From: Corynebacterium incognita
GTDB lineage: Bacteria > Actinomycetota > Actinomycetes > Mycobacteriales > Mycobacteriaceae
Length of the DNA: 64,000 bases
NCBI RefSeq assembly: GCF_014217255.1
Contig: NZ_CP059404.1
Coordinates: 1,116,001 to 1,180,000, forward strand
Reading direction: 5' to 3'
Shown: positions 39,022 through 48,672 of the stretch, one piece after another
Layout of the letters: each line of letters starts with the position of its first letter
How positions within the stretch are numbered: position 1 is the stretch's first letter
Program-made: the position numbers and the translations under genes
The notes under the pieces: generated by a model
What the model was told of the DNA's origin: nothing
The model's input: the letters and a program-made list of their open reading frames with translations, nothing else
Database searches by the model: none

Positions 39022-39716
39022 GCCGCGCTGCGCGCCAGCACGCGAGTGTGGCCGTCGGTGATTTCTACCGCGGCGTCCATCATGGCCAGCTGGCTGCGGT
39101 CGTGGGTGACGATGACGGTGGCCAGCTCGTTGTCGCGAGACAGCCGGACGAGGAGCTCCATGACCTCCCTGGACAACCGCGAGTCCAGCGCGGAGGTCGG
39201 CTCGTCGGCGAGCAATACCTTCGGCGCGCCCATGAGCGCGCGGGCAATACCCACGCGCTGGCGCTGACCACCAGACAACTGCGTGACGCGGCGATCGCCG
39301 AGGCCCTCGAGCCCGACCTGGGCCAACAGGGCGTCGGCACGCTCGGTGCGGGGCTTAGTGCCGCGGATGTGGTCGGTAATCAGCAGTTGTTCGCGCGCGG
39401 TGAGCGCCGGCAGGAGGTTGGGTTGCTGGAAGACCATGCCGATGTCCTCGCGACGGATCTGCGAGCGCACAGCTTCGGATTCGGTCATGGTGCGCTCGCC
39501 GACGCTCATGGTGCCGGAATCGGGCACCACGAGCCCGGCGGCCACGGACAGCAGGGTGGACTTGCCTGAGCCGGATTCGCCCACCAGGGCGGTGACCTGG
39601 CCAGCGTGAGCGACCAAGGAGGCGTCGGACAGCACGGTGTTGCGGCTGAGCCCGTCTTGGAAGGAGACGGTGATGTTGTGCAGAGACAAGATTGGGGCGA
39701 AGTGCGAGTGCGTCAT
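39018..39716 (-). CDS. hrtA: ABC transporter ATPase, HrtA-like (LolD/MacB class)
   Basis: The 232-aa ATPase has Walker A GESGSGKST, Q-loop MVFQQPNLLPAL, signature LSGGQRQRVGIARAL, Walker B VLLADEPTSALD and H-loop VTHD. Together with the FtsX-type permease encoded 1 nt upstream it forms a two-gene exporter of the HrtAB type. The heme assignment rests on divergent pairing with a histidine kinase/regulator resembling ChrSA, the arrangement known in Corynebacterium. Sequence alone would only say LolD/MacB-class ABC ATPase. Confidence 0.8.
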   Translation of the reverse strand: MTHSHFAPILSLHNITVSFQDGLSRNTVLSDASLVAHAGQVTALVGESGSGKSTLLSVAAGLVVPDSGTMSVGERTMTESEAVRSQIRREDIGMVFQQPNLLPALTAREQLLITDHIRGTKPRTERADALLAQVGLEGLGDRRVTQLSGGQRQRVGIARALMGAPKVLLADEPTSALDSRLSREVMELLVRLSRDNELATVIVTHDRSQLAMMDAAVEITDGHTRVLARSAA

Positions 39717-39717
39717 T

Positions 39718-40764
39718 TTAGGCGGTTCCTCCCAGAACGGTCATGGGGTCGGCGGACTTGACCTGGCGGACGGCGAGCAAGGCGCCGAGCATGCCCAATA
39801 GCCAAATGCCCACCGTAGGGATCAGGATGGTGGCGGCAGTGAGGTTGAAGGGGACGCCCTGCTGGGCGAGCATTCCGAGGCCGTAGCCCAGTACTGCGCC
39901 CGCGATGGCGCCGACGGCGAGGACGAGCGCGGCCTGGCCCAGGGAATCCTTGAACAGGTAGCCGCTGGTCGCGCCCAGGGCGCGCAGGACCGCCATGTCG
40001 CGCTTACGCTGGACGGTCCACACGCTCAGGAATGCGATGGTGACCAGGGCGGAAATGGCGTAGAGGAAGCCCTGCATGATCATCAGCGAGGAACGCTCGG
40101 ACTGGTAGGCGGCCAGGCCTTTGAGGGAACCCTTCGTGTCGGTGACGGTGTGGCCGGCCTGCGCCTCAAGGTCGGCGTCGTGCGCCAAGAGTACGGTGCC
40201 CACCACGTCCTGCCCGGCGTGCGCGGCCTTGGCCCAGGTCTCGGAGCTGGCCCACGCCACCGGGGAGTGAGAGTAGTGGAGGTCGGAGGTGACAGCGGCG
40301 ATCTGCATGTCCACACCGCCAACGCTGACCCACTCGCCCGTGGCAACGCCCACCTCGTCGGCGATCTGCTGGGAGATCACCAGGCCGTCGGCAGGCACGG
40401 CGGCGCTACCCTCCGGGACGTTCGTGCCCTCCGGCAGGCCCAACAGGCCGATGCCAAGCGCGGTGTCTTTGTATTCGAGCTTGGTCTGGGCGGTGCCCAG
40501 CGGCTGCGCGCCGGGATAGTGGCTGGCGGCTTCTTCAGTAAACGAAGAGTCGGTGAACGAAGGCTCGTCGGAGCTGAAAACAAAACGTGCGTCATCAGCG
40601 GCGCCCAGGGCCTCCAAGGCGGAAGTGTTCTGCTTGCCCAACCCACCGGTCAAACCGGTCAGCATGACGAGCAGCAGGGTGATGAGCCCGGTAGCGGCGA
40701 CCATGAGCCCAAAGCGGCCGCGCGCGTGCTGGATATCTTTCAGTGCTAGGAACATAGCTTTCAT
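39718..40764 (-). CDS. hrtB: FtsX-type ABC permease, HrtB-like
   Basis: ATG 40764 (MKAMFLALKDIQHARGRFG) gives 348 aa; the frame is open further upstream but overlaps the promoter region of chrS, so this start is preferred. The first helix is GLMVAATGLITLLLVMLTG. A roughly 200-residue extracytosolic domain follows. Three C-terminal helices start FLYAISALVTIAFLSVWTVQRKRDMAVLRALGA, the hallmark of FtsX/MacB permeases. The ribosome site is weak. It would form the heme exporter with hrtA (1-nt gap). Regulation is expected from the divergent two-component system. Confidence 0.8.
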   Translation of the reverse strand: MKAMFLALKDIQHARGRFGLMVAATGLITLLLVMLTGLTGGLGKQNTSALEALGAADDARFVFSSDEPSFTDSSFTEEAASHYPGAQPLGTAQTKLEYKDTALGIGLLGLPEGTNVPEGSAAVPADGLVISQQIADEVGVATGEWVSVGGVDMQIAAVTSDLHYSHSPVAWASSETWAKAAHAGQDVVGTVLLAHDADLEAQAGHTVTDTKGSLKGLAAYQSERSSLMIMQGFLYAISALVTIAFLSVWTVQRKRDMAVLRALGATSGYLFKDSLGQAALVLAVGAIAGAVLGYGLGMLAQQGVPFNLTAATILIPTVGIWLLGMLGALLAVRQVKSADPMTVLGGTA

Positions 40765-40814
40765 AGTCGTCGCCTGCGTCCGTGAAACAATCGGCGCGCA
40801 GGTTGGTCTTGGGC

Positions 40815-40830
40815 TCAACCAGTTGGTTGA
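40815..40830 (+). promoter_or_regulatory. Inverted repeat in the hrtB-chrS intergenic region
   Basis: TCAACC-AGTT-GGTTGA (40815-40830) is a perfect 6-bp inverted repeat in a 103-nt gap. It is the best candidate for a ChrA-type response-regulator site. The -10-like TAATCT (40854-40859) of chrS lies about 25 nt downstream. Confidence 0.4.
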
Positions 40831-40867
40831 TGCGGCGTCCACCAGTCTCGGATTAATCTGGACTGTC

Positions 40868-42157
40868 ATGGACGTCCGCGACTCCCCTACCTGCGCCTCC
40901 CCCACGCCCGCAGCTGCTGCGAATGCTTCGGCGTCGCCGCTGCGTACGGTGCTCACTGGACTGCGCGGGGGCCTGCACGCCACCTTTTATTTCCTGCTGG
41001 CCTTCGGCGCGGTGGCCTCGCTTCTCGACGGCTCGTTGACCCCGCTTGCCGGACTCATTACGGTCCTGCTGGCCGGCGTTTACGCCAGTGGCATGTGGTG
41101 GCGACCCGCCTGGTTGTGGCTGGCCACCGTCACTTTCCTCTGGCTCGGGCTCATGGTGCACGCCCAAGACTTCATGTGGTTGGCGTTCCCCATCGCGTTT
41201 TTGTACCTCCACCTGCTGCGGCGCTGGTCCGGAATCCTCGCGGTGCTGGGGCTCTGGGCCGCGGCGGCGTTCATCCCCCGCTGGCGCTTCCCCAATGACT
41301 GGGAGCTGGCCATGGCGATTGGCCCCTTCATCGGCCTCTGCTTCGCGGTGGCGGTCTACTACGCCTACCGCGGCCTGCTGGCCGAAGCTGCGCACCACCG
41401 CCAGGTGGCCGAGCAGCTGCGTGAGACCCAAGATGAGCTGGCGCGTTCCGAGCACAACGCCGGCCGACTGGAAGAACGCGAGCGCCTGTCCCGCGAAATC
41501 CACGACACCGTGGCCCAGGGCTTAAGCTCCATCGTGCTGCTCGCCCGCGCGGCCAAGGCCAACTCGCACGACCCGGCGCGCCTGTCCGAACAGATGGCCA
41601 CCATCGAGGAACAGGCCAGCACCAACTTGGAGGAGGCCCGCCGCTTCGTTCAAGACCTCGCGTCCGCGCCCGCGCACACGGTCAACGATCGCATTGATTC
41701 CGTCATCGCCGCCGCGCGCGCCCGCCAACGTGCCGTGGATGTGCCGTTGGAGATCACCCTCCACCGCGACGGTAGCCTGCCCACCTCTTCGTCGCGGCTT
41801 TCCGAAGACACCGCGAACACCATCGTCCGCGTGGTGCAGGAGGGACTCAACAACGTCATGCGGCACGCCGACGCGACCAAGGCGGTAGTCACACTCACCG
41901 CGTTGGGCGGGAAGGGTTCCCCCGCGGAGCTATCCATCGACGTTATCGACAACGGCCGCGGCATGACCGGTGCCATCGGCTACGGGCTGACCGGGCTGCA
42001 CCGCCGCGTGGAGCTCAGCGGCGGTACCCTCACCATTGAGTCCACCGTGGGCGAGGGCACGGCGCTCACCGCGCTCATCCCGCTCGCCCCGCCTCCCGCC
42101 CAGACGAAGCCAATGACGAAATCATCGACGAACCCAACGGAGCACCGCCATGGTTAA
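40868..42157 (+). CDS. chrS: Sensor histidine kinase, ChrS-like (NarL-type HPK7)
   Basis: The 429-aa kinase, starting at ATG 40868 (an earlier start would overrun the divergent promoter), has five or six membrane helices in residues 30-170 with short loops. A coiled linker follows. The phospho-acceptor helix LSREIHDTVAQGLSSIVL has His212, and the HATPase_c part has VVQEGLNNVMRHADATKAVV, DNGRGM and GYGLTGLHRRV. This matches membrane-buried heme sensors of the ChrS/HrrS type. The -10-like TAATCT ends 8 nt before the ATG, so the mRNA may be leaderless. It overlaps chrA by 8 nt. Confidence 0.8.
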   Translation: MDVRDSPTCASPTPAAAANASASPLRTVLTGLRGGLHATFYFLLAFGAVASLLDGSLTPLAGLITVLLAGVYASGMWWRPAWLWLATVTFLWLGLMVHAQDFMWLAFPIAFLYLHLLRRWSGILAVLGLWAAAAFIPRWRFPNDWELAMAIGPFIGLCFAVAVYYAYRGLLAEAAHHRQVAEQLRETQDELARSEHNAGRLEERERLSREIHDTVAQGLSSIVLLARAAKANSHDPARLSEQMATIEEQASTNLEEARRFVQDLASAPAHTVNDRIDSVIAAARARQRAVDVPLEITLHRDGSLPTSSSRLSEDTANTIVRVVQEGLNNVMRHADATKAVVTLTALGGKGSPAELSIDVIDNGRGMTGAIGYGLTGLHRRVELSGGTLTIESTVGEGTALTALIPLAPPPAQTKPMTKSSTNPTEHRHG

Positions 42158-42764
42158 TGTCATGCTCATCGATGATCACCCCGTGGTGCGCGCCGGGCTG
42201 CGCGCCATCCTGGACAGCTTCCCCGACATCGCCGTGGTGGCTGAGGGCGGCGACGGGACCGCGGTGACCACTGACCCGGACAAGCTCTCGTCCGTGGACG
42301 TGGTGGTGTGTGACATCCAAATGCCCGTCATGGACGGCATCGCCACCACCGCGCACCTCAAAAACTCCGGCGGGCCGCCGGTGTTGATCCTCACCACGTA
42401 TGATTCCCAGTCGGACATCCTCGCCGCGGTGGAGGCCGGTGCGCTGGGCTACCTGCTCAAGGACGCCCCGGAGCAGGAGCTTCACGACGCCGTGGTGGCC
42501 ACCGCCGCCGGCCGCCGCACGCTGTCTCCGATCGTCGCCGCCGCCCTAGCCGAGCGCGTCTCCCGCCCCTTCGAGGCGCTCTCCGCCCGCGAGACCGAGA
42601 TCCTCCAAGCCCTGGCCTCGGGCGCCTCTAACCCGCAGATTGCCAAGCAGTTGTTCATCTCAACCGCTACCGTGAAGACGCACCTCATCCACATCTATCA
42701 AAAGCTGGGCGTGGACAACCGCACCGCTGCGGTGTCCGTGGCTCGCGAGCGCAAGATCATTTAG
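42150..42764 (+). CDS. chrA: NarL/LuxR-type response regulator, ChrA-like
   Basis: The 204-aa protein has a receiver domain with phospho-acceptor Asp55 ([13 protein letters not shown]), acidic pair DD near residue 8, Thr in ILTTYD and Lys in LLKDAP. The C-terminal LuxR helix-turn-helix reads [26 protein letters not shown] and [15 protein letters not shown]. It probably receives phosphate from the overlapping kinase and regulates the divergent HrtBA genes. Its stop overlaps the convergent betA stop. Confidence 0.88.
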   Translation: MVNVMLIDDHPVVRAGLRAILDSFPDIAVVAEGGDGTAVTTDPDKLSSVDVVVCDIQMPVMDGIATTAHLKNSGGPPVLILTTYDSQSDILAAVEAGALGYLLKDAPEQELHDAVVATAAGRRTLSPIVAAALAERVSRPFEALSARETEILQALASGASNPQIAKQLFISTATVKTHLIHIYQKLGVDNRTAAVSVARERKII

Positions 42765-44527
42765 TAATCCGCCATCGGTGCGGTCTTGTGGTCTCGCACC
42801 TTCTCACCTTCTGCGTACAGCGGCATTCCGGACTTGGCCTTGTAGTACGGCGCGTTGTTCGGCTCGAGCGGCGTGCGGCCCATGATGAGGTCTGCGGCCT
42901 TTTCCGCCACCATCATGGTGGGAGCGTAGATGTTGCCGTTGGTCACCGACGGGAAGACGGACGCGTCCGCCACGTACAGGCCGTCCACGCCGTGGACCTG
43001 CATCGTGTCCGGATCCACCACGGCCATCGGATCGTCGGCTGGGCCCATCTTCGTGGTGCACGACGGGTGCAGCGCGGTCTCGCCATCCCTGCGAACCCAT
43101 TCGAGGATTTCCTCATCAGTTTGTACCGTCGGCCCCGGGCTGAATTCCTTGGCACCGTGCTTCGCCATGGCCTCGGTGTCCAGCAGGTTGCGAGCGACGC
43201 GCACTGCCTCGACCCACTCGCGCTTGTCCTGCTCCGTCTTCAGGTAGTTAAACAAGATGGCTGGCTTGTCCTTGATGTCTGCGGACTTAATGTGCACGTG
43301 TCCGCGAGTATCGGAAAACATCGGACCGACGTGGAATTGGAAGCCGTGCTTGCAGTCTGCCTTCTGACCGTCGTAACGCACAGCCAATGGGAGGAAGTGG
43401 AACATGAGGTTCGGGTAGGCCTCATCATCGTTAGAACGAACAAACCCGCCTGCCTCAAAGTGTGACGTCGCCACCGGCCCCTTTTTCGTGGCCAGCCACT
43501 GCAGACCGATGAACGGCCATCGCCACTTATCCAGGAACGGCTGGGAGGAATGTTCGGTTTCGGTGGAGTACTGGATGTACACCTCAAGGTGATCCTGAAG
43601 ATTTTCGCCCACACCCGGCAGTTCCTTAACCACCTCAATGCCGTGGGATTCCAGCAGCTCGCGGTTGCCCACACCAGATACCTCAAGCAGCTGCGGAGTG
43701 TTGATAGCACCGGCAGTCAGGACAACCTTATCGGCATAGACACGACGCGTAGATCCCTCATGCTCGTATTCGACACCAACAGCCTTCTCTCCCTCAAAAA
43801 GAATCCGCGTCGTGAAGGCGCGAGTGCGCACTTCCAAATTCTCTCGATCCATAACCGGATACAGGTAAGCGCGTGAAGCAGATAGTCGCTTGCCGTGCTT
43901 GATGTTTCGATCAAACGGCGCGAAGCCTTCCTGTCGGTAACCATTGACGTCGTTGGTGAGCTCGTATCCGGCTTCCTGCACGGACTCAAACAGCGCTTGA
44001 AACAGCGGGGAGGTCGCAGGACCGCGGGAGAGGTACAGCGGCCCCTCGTGGCCGCGGCGCGGGTCATTGTCGTCAGCGGCCGCCGCGGTCTCCATCTTGT
44101 TGAAGTATGGCAGGCAATGGGCAAAGTCCCACTTCTCCATGCCCGGATTGGCACCCCACTTCTCGTAATCCATGGGATTACCACGCTGGAAAATCATTCC
44201 GTTAATCGACGATGAGCCTCCCAGTACCTTTCCGCGAGCGTGATAGACGCGGCGACCATGCATCTCTGGTTCAGGCTCGGACTCATACTGCCAGTCGTAA
44301 TTCTTGTCGCCGATGGGGAACGAGAAAGCCGAAGGCATGTGGATGAACAAATCCCACAGGGAGTCGGGGCGCCCCGCCTCTAGGACAAGGACGCGAGTAG
44401 CAGGGTCTTCTGACGCCCGGCGTGCAATAACGGAACCGGCAGAGCCGCCTCCCACCACCACCATGTCACAGACCTCATCGGTGACATACTTCTTTTTCTT
44501 ACCTACGGCATTCTGTAGAAAACCCAC
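42761..44527 (-). CDS. betA: Choline dehydrogenase (GMC oxidoreductase)
   Basis: The enzyme oxidises choline to betaine aldehyde. The 588-aa protein begins with an FAD-binding motif [20 protein letters not shown] (after a [12 protein letters not shown] head) and contains [42 protein letters not shown] and [11 protein letters not shown], typical GMC signatures. The C-terminal active-site His region reads HPSCTTKMG. The family usually has 540-560 residues; a hydrophilic C-terminal tail accounts for the rest. It is divergent from betT and betB, a bet cluster without a betI regulator. Confidence 0.88.
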   Translation of the reverse strand: MGFLQNAVGKKKKYVTDEVCDMVVVGGGSAGSVIARRASEDPATRVLVLEAGRPDSLWDLFIHMPSAFSFPIGDKNYDWQYESEPEPEMHGRRVYHARGKVLGGSSSINGMIFQRGNPMDYEKWGANPGMEKWDFAHCLPYFNKMETAAAADDNDPRRGHEGPLYLSRGPATSPLFQALFESVQEAGYELTNDVNGYRQEGFAPFDRNIKHGKRLSASRAYLYPVMDRENLEVRTRAFTTRILFEGEKAVGVEYEHEGSTRRVYADKVVLTAGAINTPQLLEVSGVGNRELLESHGIEVVKELPGVGENLQDHLEVYIQYSTETEHSSQPFLDKWRWPFIGLQWLATKKGPVATSHFEAGGFVRSNDDEAYPNLMFHFLPLAVRYDGQKADCKHGFQFHVGPMFSDTRGHVHIKSADIKDKPAILFNYLKTEQDKREWVEAVRVARNLLDTEAMAKHGAKEFSPGPTVQTDEEILEWVRRDGETALHPSCTTKMGPADDPMAVVDPDTMQVHGVDGLYVADASVFPSVTNGNIYAPTMMVAEKAADLIMGRTPLEPNNAPYYKAKSGMPLYAEGEKVRDHKTAPMADY

Positions 44528-44803
44528 TGTCGTCCTTTCTCGTAGAAAACCTCTGAAACTACTAAGTTCAGAGTTTGAAGCATAAGCCAGTCTAGGTCTT
44601 CCAAATTGACCTTGTCGAGAAGTGCGCTATGTTCGACTACGCTGCAATATTCGTGTGCCAACGCAACAAAAGCTGTACACAACCTGTGCTCACATTGAGA
44701 ACATTGCACACGTTTACACCGAGTAAATAAGCCGTGCGCAGCGATGATGTAGCCAGTTTTTGTGCTTATCACCGAAATATAGTCACATCGGAAGGAGCAT
44801 TAA
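44528..44803. promoter_or_regulatory. Divergent betA / betT regulatory region
   Basis: This 276-nt gap separates two divergent genes and should hold both promoters. It is AT-rich compared with its flanks. GAAGGAG (44791-44797) is the ribosome site of betT. I could not identify a convincing operator or -35/-10 pair. Confidence 0.4.
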
Positions 44804-47026
44804 GTGAGCGAGAACTCCGCTCAAGATATCGACCCTGAGACATCTACCACACCCCAGCCACGACGCAAGACTGATGCCTATCGCATGCGAGCCTTAGTCG
44901 GCTCCTACCGAGCTGAGACAGGTGACGACGTCGGCGCAAGTGAGGTGGAGACTCCACAGCCAAATTGGCCCGTGTTTGGATTTTCGGCCATAGGCATCCT
45001 TGCTATGGCCGGATATGCTTTCTTCGGTCGCGAATCAGCCCAAGCAACCCTGGGATCTGTCACTAGTTGGATTGCCACCAACCTGGGTTGGTTTTATATC
45101 CTCACCGCTACTCTTTCCGTGGTGTTTGTCCTCATAGTAGCGGCCGGTCACTCAGGGCAGGTAAAACTAGGCCCGGATCACTCTCGCCCCAAGTTTGGTC
45201 TGTTTTCCTGGGCGTCCATGCTGTTCGCCGCCGGAATCGGCGTAGACCTTATGTTCTTCTCGGTCGCGGAACCCCTCACACAGTACATGGCGCCGCCAAC
45301 TGGAGACCCGGAGACCATGAAAGCTGCCGAAGACGCCGTGGTTTTCGCTCTTTTCCACTACGGCATCACTGGTTGGGCTATGTACGCGCTCATGGGAATG
45401 GCCTTTGGCTACTTTGCTTATCGGTTAAACATGCCGCTAGCAATCCGTTCCGCGCTATACCCTCTCCTTGGCAAGCGCATCCACGGACCCATCGGCGACA
45501 CTGTAGACGTCGCTGCAATGCTTGGCACCGTTTTCGGCGTCGCAGCATCGCTGGGCATCGGCGTTGTACAGTTGTCCTACGGCATCCATCTCATCTTCGG
45601 CTGGGAACAAGGCGCTGGACTCCAAGTAGCCCTCGTGGCACTCGCGATCTTCGTCGCAACTCTTTCTGCGGTATCCGGCGTTGACAAAGGTATCCGGCGA
45701 CTCAGTGAGCTGAATGTCTTTCTCGCCATTGGCATGATGGTCTACGTTGTTCTTGCAGGTAAAACAGCATTCCTCTTCGATGCATTAATAATGAACATCG
45801 GTGACTACATTTCGTCATTCCCTAGCTGGACTGCTGATACGTACGCCTTCAGCCCGACCCCGGATGAAACCAGCGCATGGATGGAGTCATGGACCCTCTT
45901 CTTCTGGGCGTGGTGGATTGCTTGGGCCCCCTTTGTTGGACTCTTCCTCGCTCGTATTTCCCGTGGCCGTACGTTGCGCCAGTTCATCGTTGGTGTGCTC
46001 ATCTTCCCCTTTTTGTTCATTCTCATGTGGCTCAGCTTCTTTGGAAACTCCGCTATCGACCTCGTTCGTAACGGTGGCAACCGCGCTTTCGGTGAAGCTG
46101 CAGCGGAAGTACCTGAGCAGGGCTTCTACGACCTCCTAGGCCAGTACCCCAGTGCTACCTTCCTCATCGGAATTGCGACACTTGTAGGCCTCTTGCTCTA
46201 CATCACTTCCGCCGACTCCGGTGCCTTAGTGATGAGTAACTTCACTTCGAAGATCACCGACAGCCGACAGGATGGACCTCGCTGGATGCGCATTTTCTGG
46301 TCGGTGACCGTCGGCGTCCTCACCATCACCCTGCTGCAGATCGATGGCATTCCCACAGTGCAGTCCGCGACCGTCGTCATGGGCCTGCCATTCGCTGTTG
46401 TCATGTACTTCATCATGGCGTCACTGTGGAAGTCCCTGCGGCTGGAGCGCTACCACGAAGAAGCCCGCGCCATGGCATTACCCTCAGCGATGTCTGGGCG
46501 CATTGACTCTACTTCCGATAGCGACGAGATGTGGATCCGTCGCCTCGATCGAGCCAACGCTTGGCCTACCAAGGCCGACATGGCACGCTACATTGACGAG
46601 GTCGCCGCTCCGGCACTAGAAAAGGTCGCCGTCGAAATGCGAAAGCGCGGCAAGGAAGCAACCTTGCTGACCTCTGTCATTCCCGAGCTGGATCTCAACC
46701 ATCTGGACCTCACGGTGCGGGTGCCAAACGAAAAGGCTTTCCGCTATCAGCTCTTCCCTGTTAGTGAGCAGCTTCCCGAGTTCGCCGAAGTAGAGACACA
46801 CGAGACTCGCAAGGACGCCTACTACCGGTTGGAGGTATATAACCTCAACGGTTCCCTGGGCTACGACATTTACGGCTACACAGAGAATCAGCTGATAAAC
46901 AACTTGCTAGATCTCTTTGAGCGCCACCAGGAATTCCTTTTCATGCACCGGGACGAGACTGGGAGTTCGGACCTCTCAGACGGTGCATCCCCCATCAGAA
47001 CTTGGCGCGAAGACACCGAAGCCTAG
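44804..47026 (+). CDS. betT: BCCT-family choline/betaine transporter with long cytosolic C-terminus
   Basis: The 740-aa protein starts at GTG 44804 behind GAAGGAG. A roughly 65-residue hydrophilic head is followed by 12 membrane segments. The BCCT signatures include SWASMLFAAGIGVDLMFFSVAEP and the WWIAWAPFVGLFLARISRGRTLR block. A hydrophilic C-terminal domain of about 190 residues (SGRIDSTSDSDEMWIRRLDR onward) resembles the osmosensing tail of BetT-type carriers. It probably imports choline for the flanking betA and betB enzymes. Codon use is more AT-rich than in the neighbouring high-GC genes. Confidence 0.87.
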   Translation: MSENSAQDIDPETSTTPQPRRKTDAYRMRALVGSYRAETGDDVGASEVETPQPNWPVFGFSAIGILAMAGYAFFGRESAQATLGSVTSWIATNLGWFYILTATLSVVFVLIVAAGHSGQVKLGPDHSRPKFGLFSWASMLFAAGIGVDLMFFSVAEPLTQYMAPPTGDPETMKAAEDAVVFALFHYGITGWAMYALMGMAFGYFAYRLNMPLAIRSALYPLLGKRIHGPIGDTVDVAAMLGTVFGVAASLGIGVVQLSYGIHLIFGWEQGAGLQVALVALAIFVATLSAVSGVDKGIRRLSELNVFLAIGMMVYVVLAGKTAFLFDALIMNIGDYISSFPSWTADTYAFSPTPDETSAWMESWTLFFWAWWIAWAPFVGLFLARISRGRTLRQFIVGVLIFPFLFILMWLSFFGNSAIDLVRNGGNRAFGEAAAEVPEQGFYDLLGQYPSATFLIGIATLVGLLLYITSADSGALVMSNFTSKITDSRQDGPRWMRIFWSVTVGVLTITLLQIDGIPTVQSATVVMGLPFAVVMYFIMASLWKSLRLERYHEEARAMALPSAMSGRIDSTSDSDEMWIRRLDRANAWPTKADMARYIDEVAAPALEKVAVEMRKRGKEATLLTSVIPELDLNHLDLTVRVPNEKAFRYQLFPVSEQLPEFAEVETHETRKDAYYRLEVYNLNGSLGYDIYGYTENQLINNLLDLFERHQEFLFMHRDETGSSDLSDGASPIRTWREDTEA

Positions 47027-47088
47027 CTCAGCGCTAGGCTAGGCACCACGTCACGCACATTGATAGAACTCCTTAAGGTAGTGATTTT

Positions 47089-48666
47089 TTGACCACCCAA
47101 TCGGAACTTTTCGATCCCACTGCAGAAGCGATGCTTGCCGACGTTCACGCCGGTGACTCCCCACGAAGCCTCTACATCGATGGTCGCTGGGAAGCTGCGT
47201 CAGACAATGACACTCGAACCATTGTCTGCCCCGCCGACGGCACCGTCGTGGGCTCAGTGTCCGAGGCTTCTGAAAAGGACACCCTGCGCGCTATTGCGGT
47301 GGCCCGCGCAACGTTCGACAAGGGTGAATGGGGCAGTGTTCCCGCAAGCGAACGTGGAAAAATTCTCCTGCGGGTAGCAGCCCTCATCCGCGAGCGGACG
47401 GAAATCTTCGCGAAGGCCGAGTCAGCTGACACTGGAAAGAGGCTCGAAGAATCCGAAGCGGACATGTCCGATATCGCTAACGCCTTTGAGTACTTTTGTA
47501 CGCTTGCTGGCCACAATGCTGGCCGCGTTGTTGACGCTGGTGACGACAACGTGCGTTCCCGCATCGCTGTCGAACCCGTCGGTGTTTGCGGCCTCATCAC
47601 CCCATGGAATTACCCGCTGCTCCAAGTGTCATGGAAGGTAGCCCCGGCGATTGCTGCGGGTAATACCTTCGTGCTCAAGCAAGCAGAGCTAACCCCGCAC
47701 ACCGCGATGCTTCTCATGGCAGCGCTCGAGGAGGCTGGCCTACCGGCGGGCGTGGGCAACCTCATCACTGGTTCCGGGGCTGCATGCGGCAATCCGCTGT
47801 CCCAATCTCCCGACGTGGACATGGTTTCGTTCACCGGTGGCCTGGAAACCGGCAAGATCATCGCCCGTAACGCTGCGGACACCGTCAAGCGCGTTGCCCT
47901 CGAGCTCGGAGGGAAGAACCCCAATATCGTATTCGCCGACGCCGATTTCGATGCCGCCATCGACAATGCACTCAGCGCCGCGTTTTTCCACTCTGGGCAG
48001 GTGTGCTCCGCTGGTGCACGTTTGATCGTTGAGGAATCCATCCACGACGATTTCGTCGATGAGCTGGTACGCCGCGCGGACAACATCCGCCTCGGTGGCC
48101 CCACTGACCCTAGAGCGGAAACTGGCCCAATCATCTCCACCCAGCAACGCGACAAGATTGACAACTATGTCCAGCGCGCCCGCGAACAGGGTGCGACCAT
48201 CCGCTGCGGTGGTCGCGCCGCGGAAGCCGCCGACACCCACAGCTCCCACGGCACCGGCAACTCAGACTTGGGCACAGGCATCTTCTACCTGCCCACCGTT
48301 ATTGACGGCGCAACCGGCGACATGGATTGCGTGCACGACGAGGCCTTCGGCCCTACCGTGACGGTGGAGACCTTCTCCACCGAAGACGAGGCCATCACCA
48401 TCGGCAACGACACTACCTATGGTCTTGCCGGTGCAGTGTGGACCTCGGACATCGCAAAAGCAGAACGTGTCGTCGCACGTCTGCGTCATGGCACCGTGTG
48501 GATCAACGACTTCCACCCCTACTTGCCGCAGGCCGAGTGGGGAGGGTTCAAACAGTCCGGCAATGGCCGAGAGCTCGGCCCCAGCGGCCTCGCCGAATAC
48601 CAGGAGGTCAAGCACATTTATCACAACATCGCTCCAGCAGTGACCGGCCAGTTCGGTCTACAGTAG
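47089..48666 (+). CDS. betB: Betaine-aldehyde dehydrogenase
   Basis: The NAD-dependent enzyme makes glycine betaine from betaine aldehyde. The 525-aa product is aligned from TTG 47089 (AAGG upstream); ATG 47131 is an alternative. It has ALDH landmarks: PWNYPLLQVSWKVAPAIAAGNTFVLKQAE, FTGGLETGKIIA, LELGGKNPNIV (Glu) and HSGQVCSAGARLIVEE (catalytic Cys). It lies 62 nt after betT. The next gene begins 6 nt later, so the cluster is probably betT-betB-oxidoreductase. Together with betA it gives a complete choline-to-betaine route. Confidence 0.88.
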   Translation: MTTQSELFDPTAEAMLADVHAGDSPRSLYIDGRWEAASDNDTRTIVCPADGTVVGSVSEASEKDTLRAIAVARATFDKGEWGSVPASERGKILLRVAALIRERTEIFAKAESADTGKRLEESEADMSDIANAFEYFCTLAGHNAGRVVDAGDDNVRSRIAVEPVGVCGLITPWNYPLLQVSWKVAPAIAAGNTFVLKQAELTPHTAMLLMAALEEAGLPAGVGNLITGSGAACGNPLSQSPDVDMVSFTGGLETGKIIARNAADTVKRVALELGGKNPNIVFADADFDAAIDNALSAAFFHSGQVCSAGARLIVEESIHDDFVDELVRRADNIRLGGPTDPRAETGPIISTQQRDKIDNYVQRAREQGATIRCGGRAAEAADTHSSHGTGNSDLGTGIFYLPTVIDGATGDMDCVHDEAFGPTVTVETFSTEDEAITIGNDTTYGLAGAVWTSDIAKAERVVARLRHGTVWINDFHPYLPQAEWGGFKQSGNGRELGPSGLAEYQEVKHIYHNIAPAVTGQFGLQ

Positions 48667-48672
48667 GAGCTA

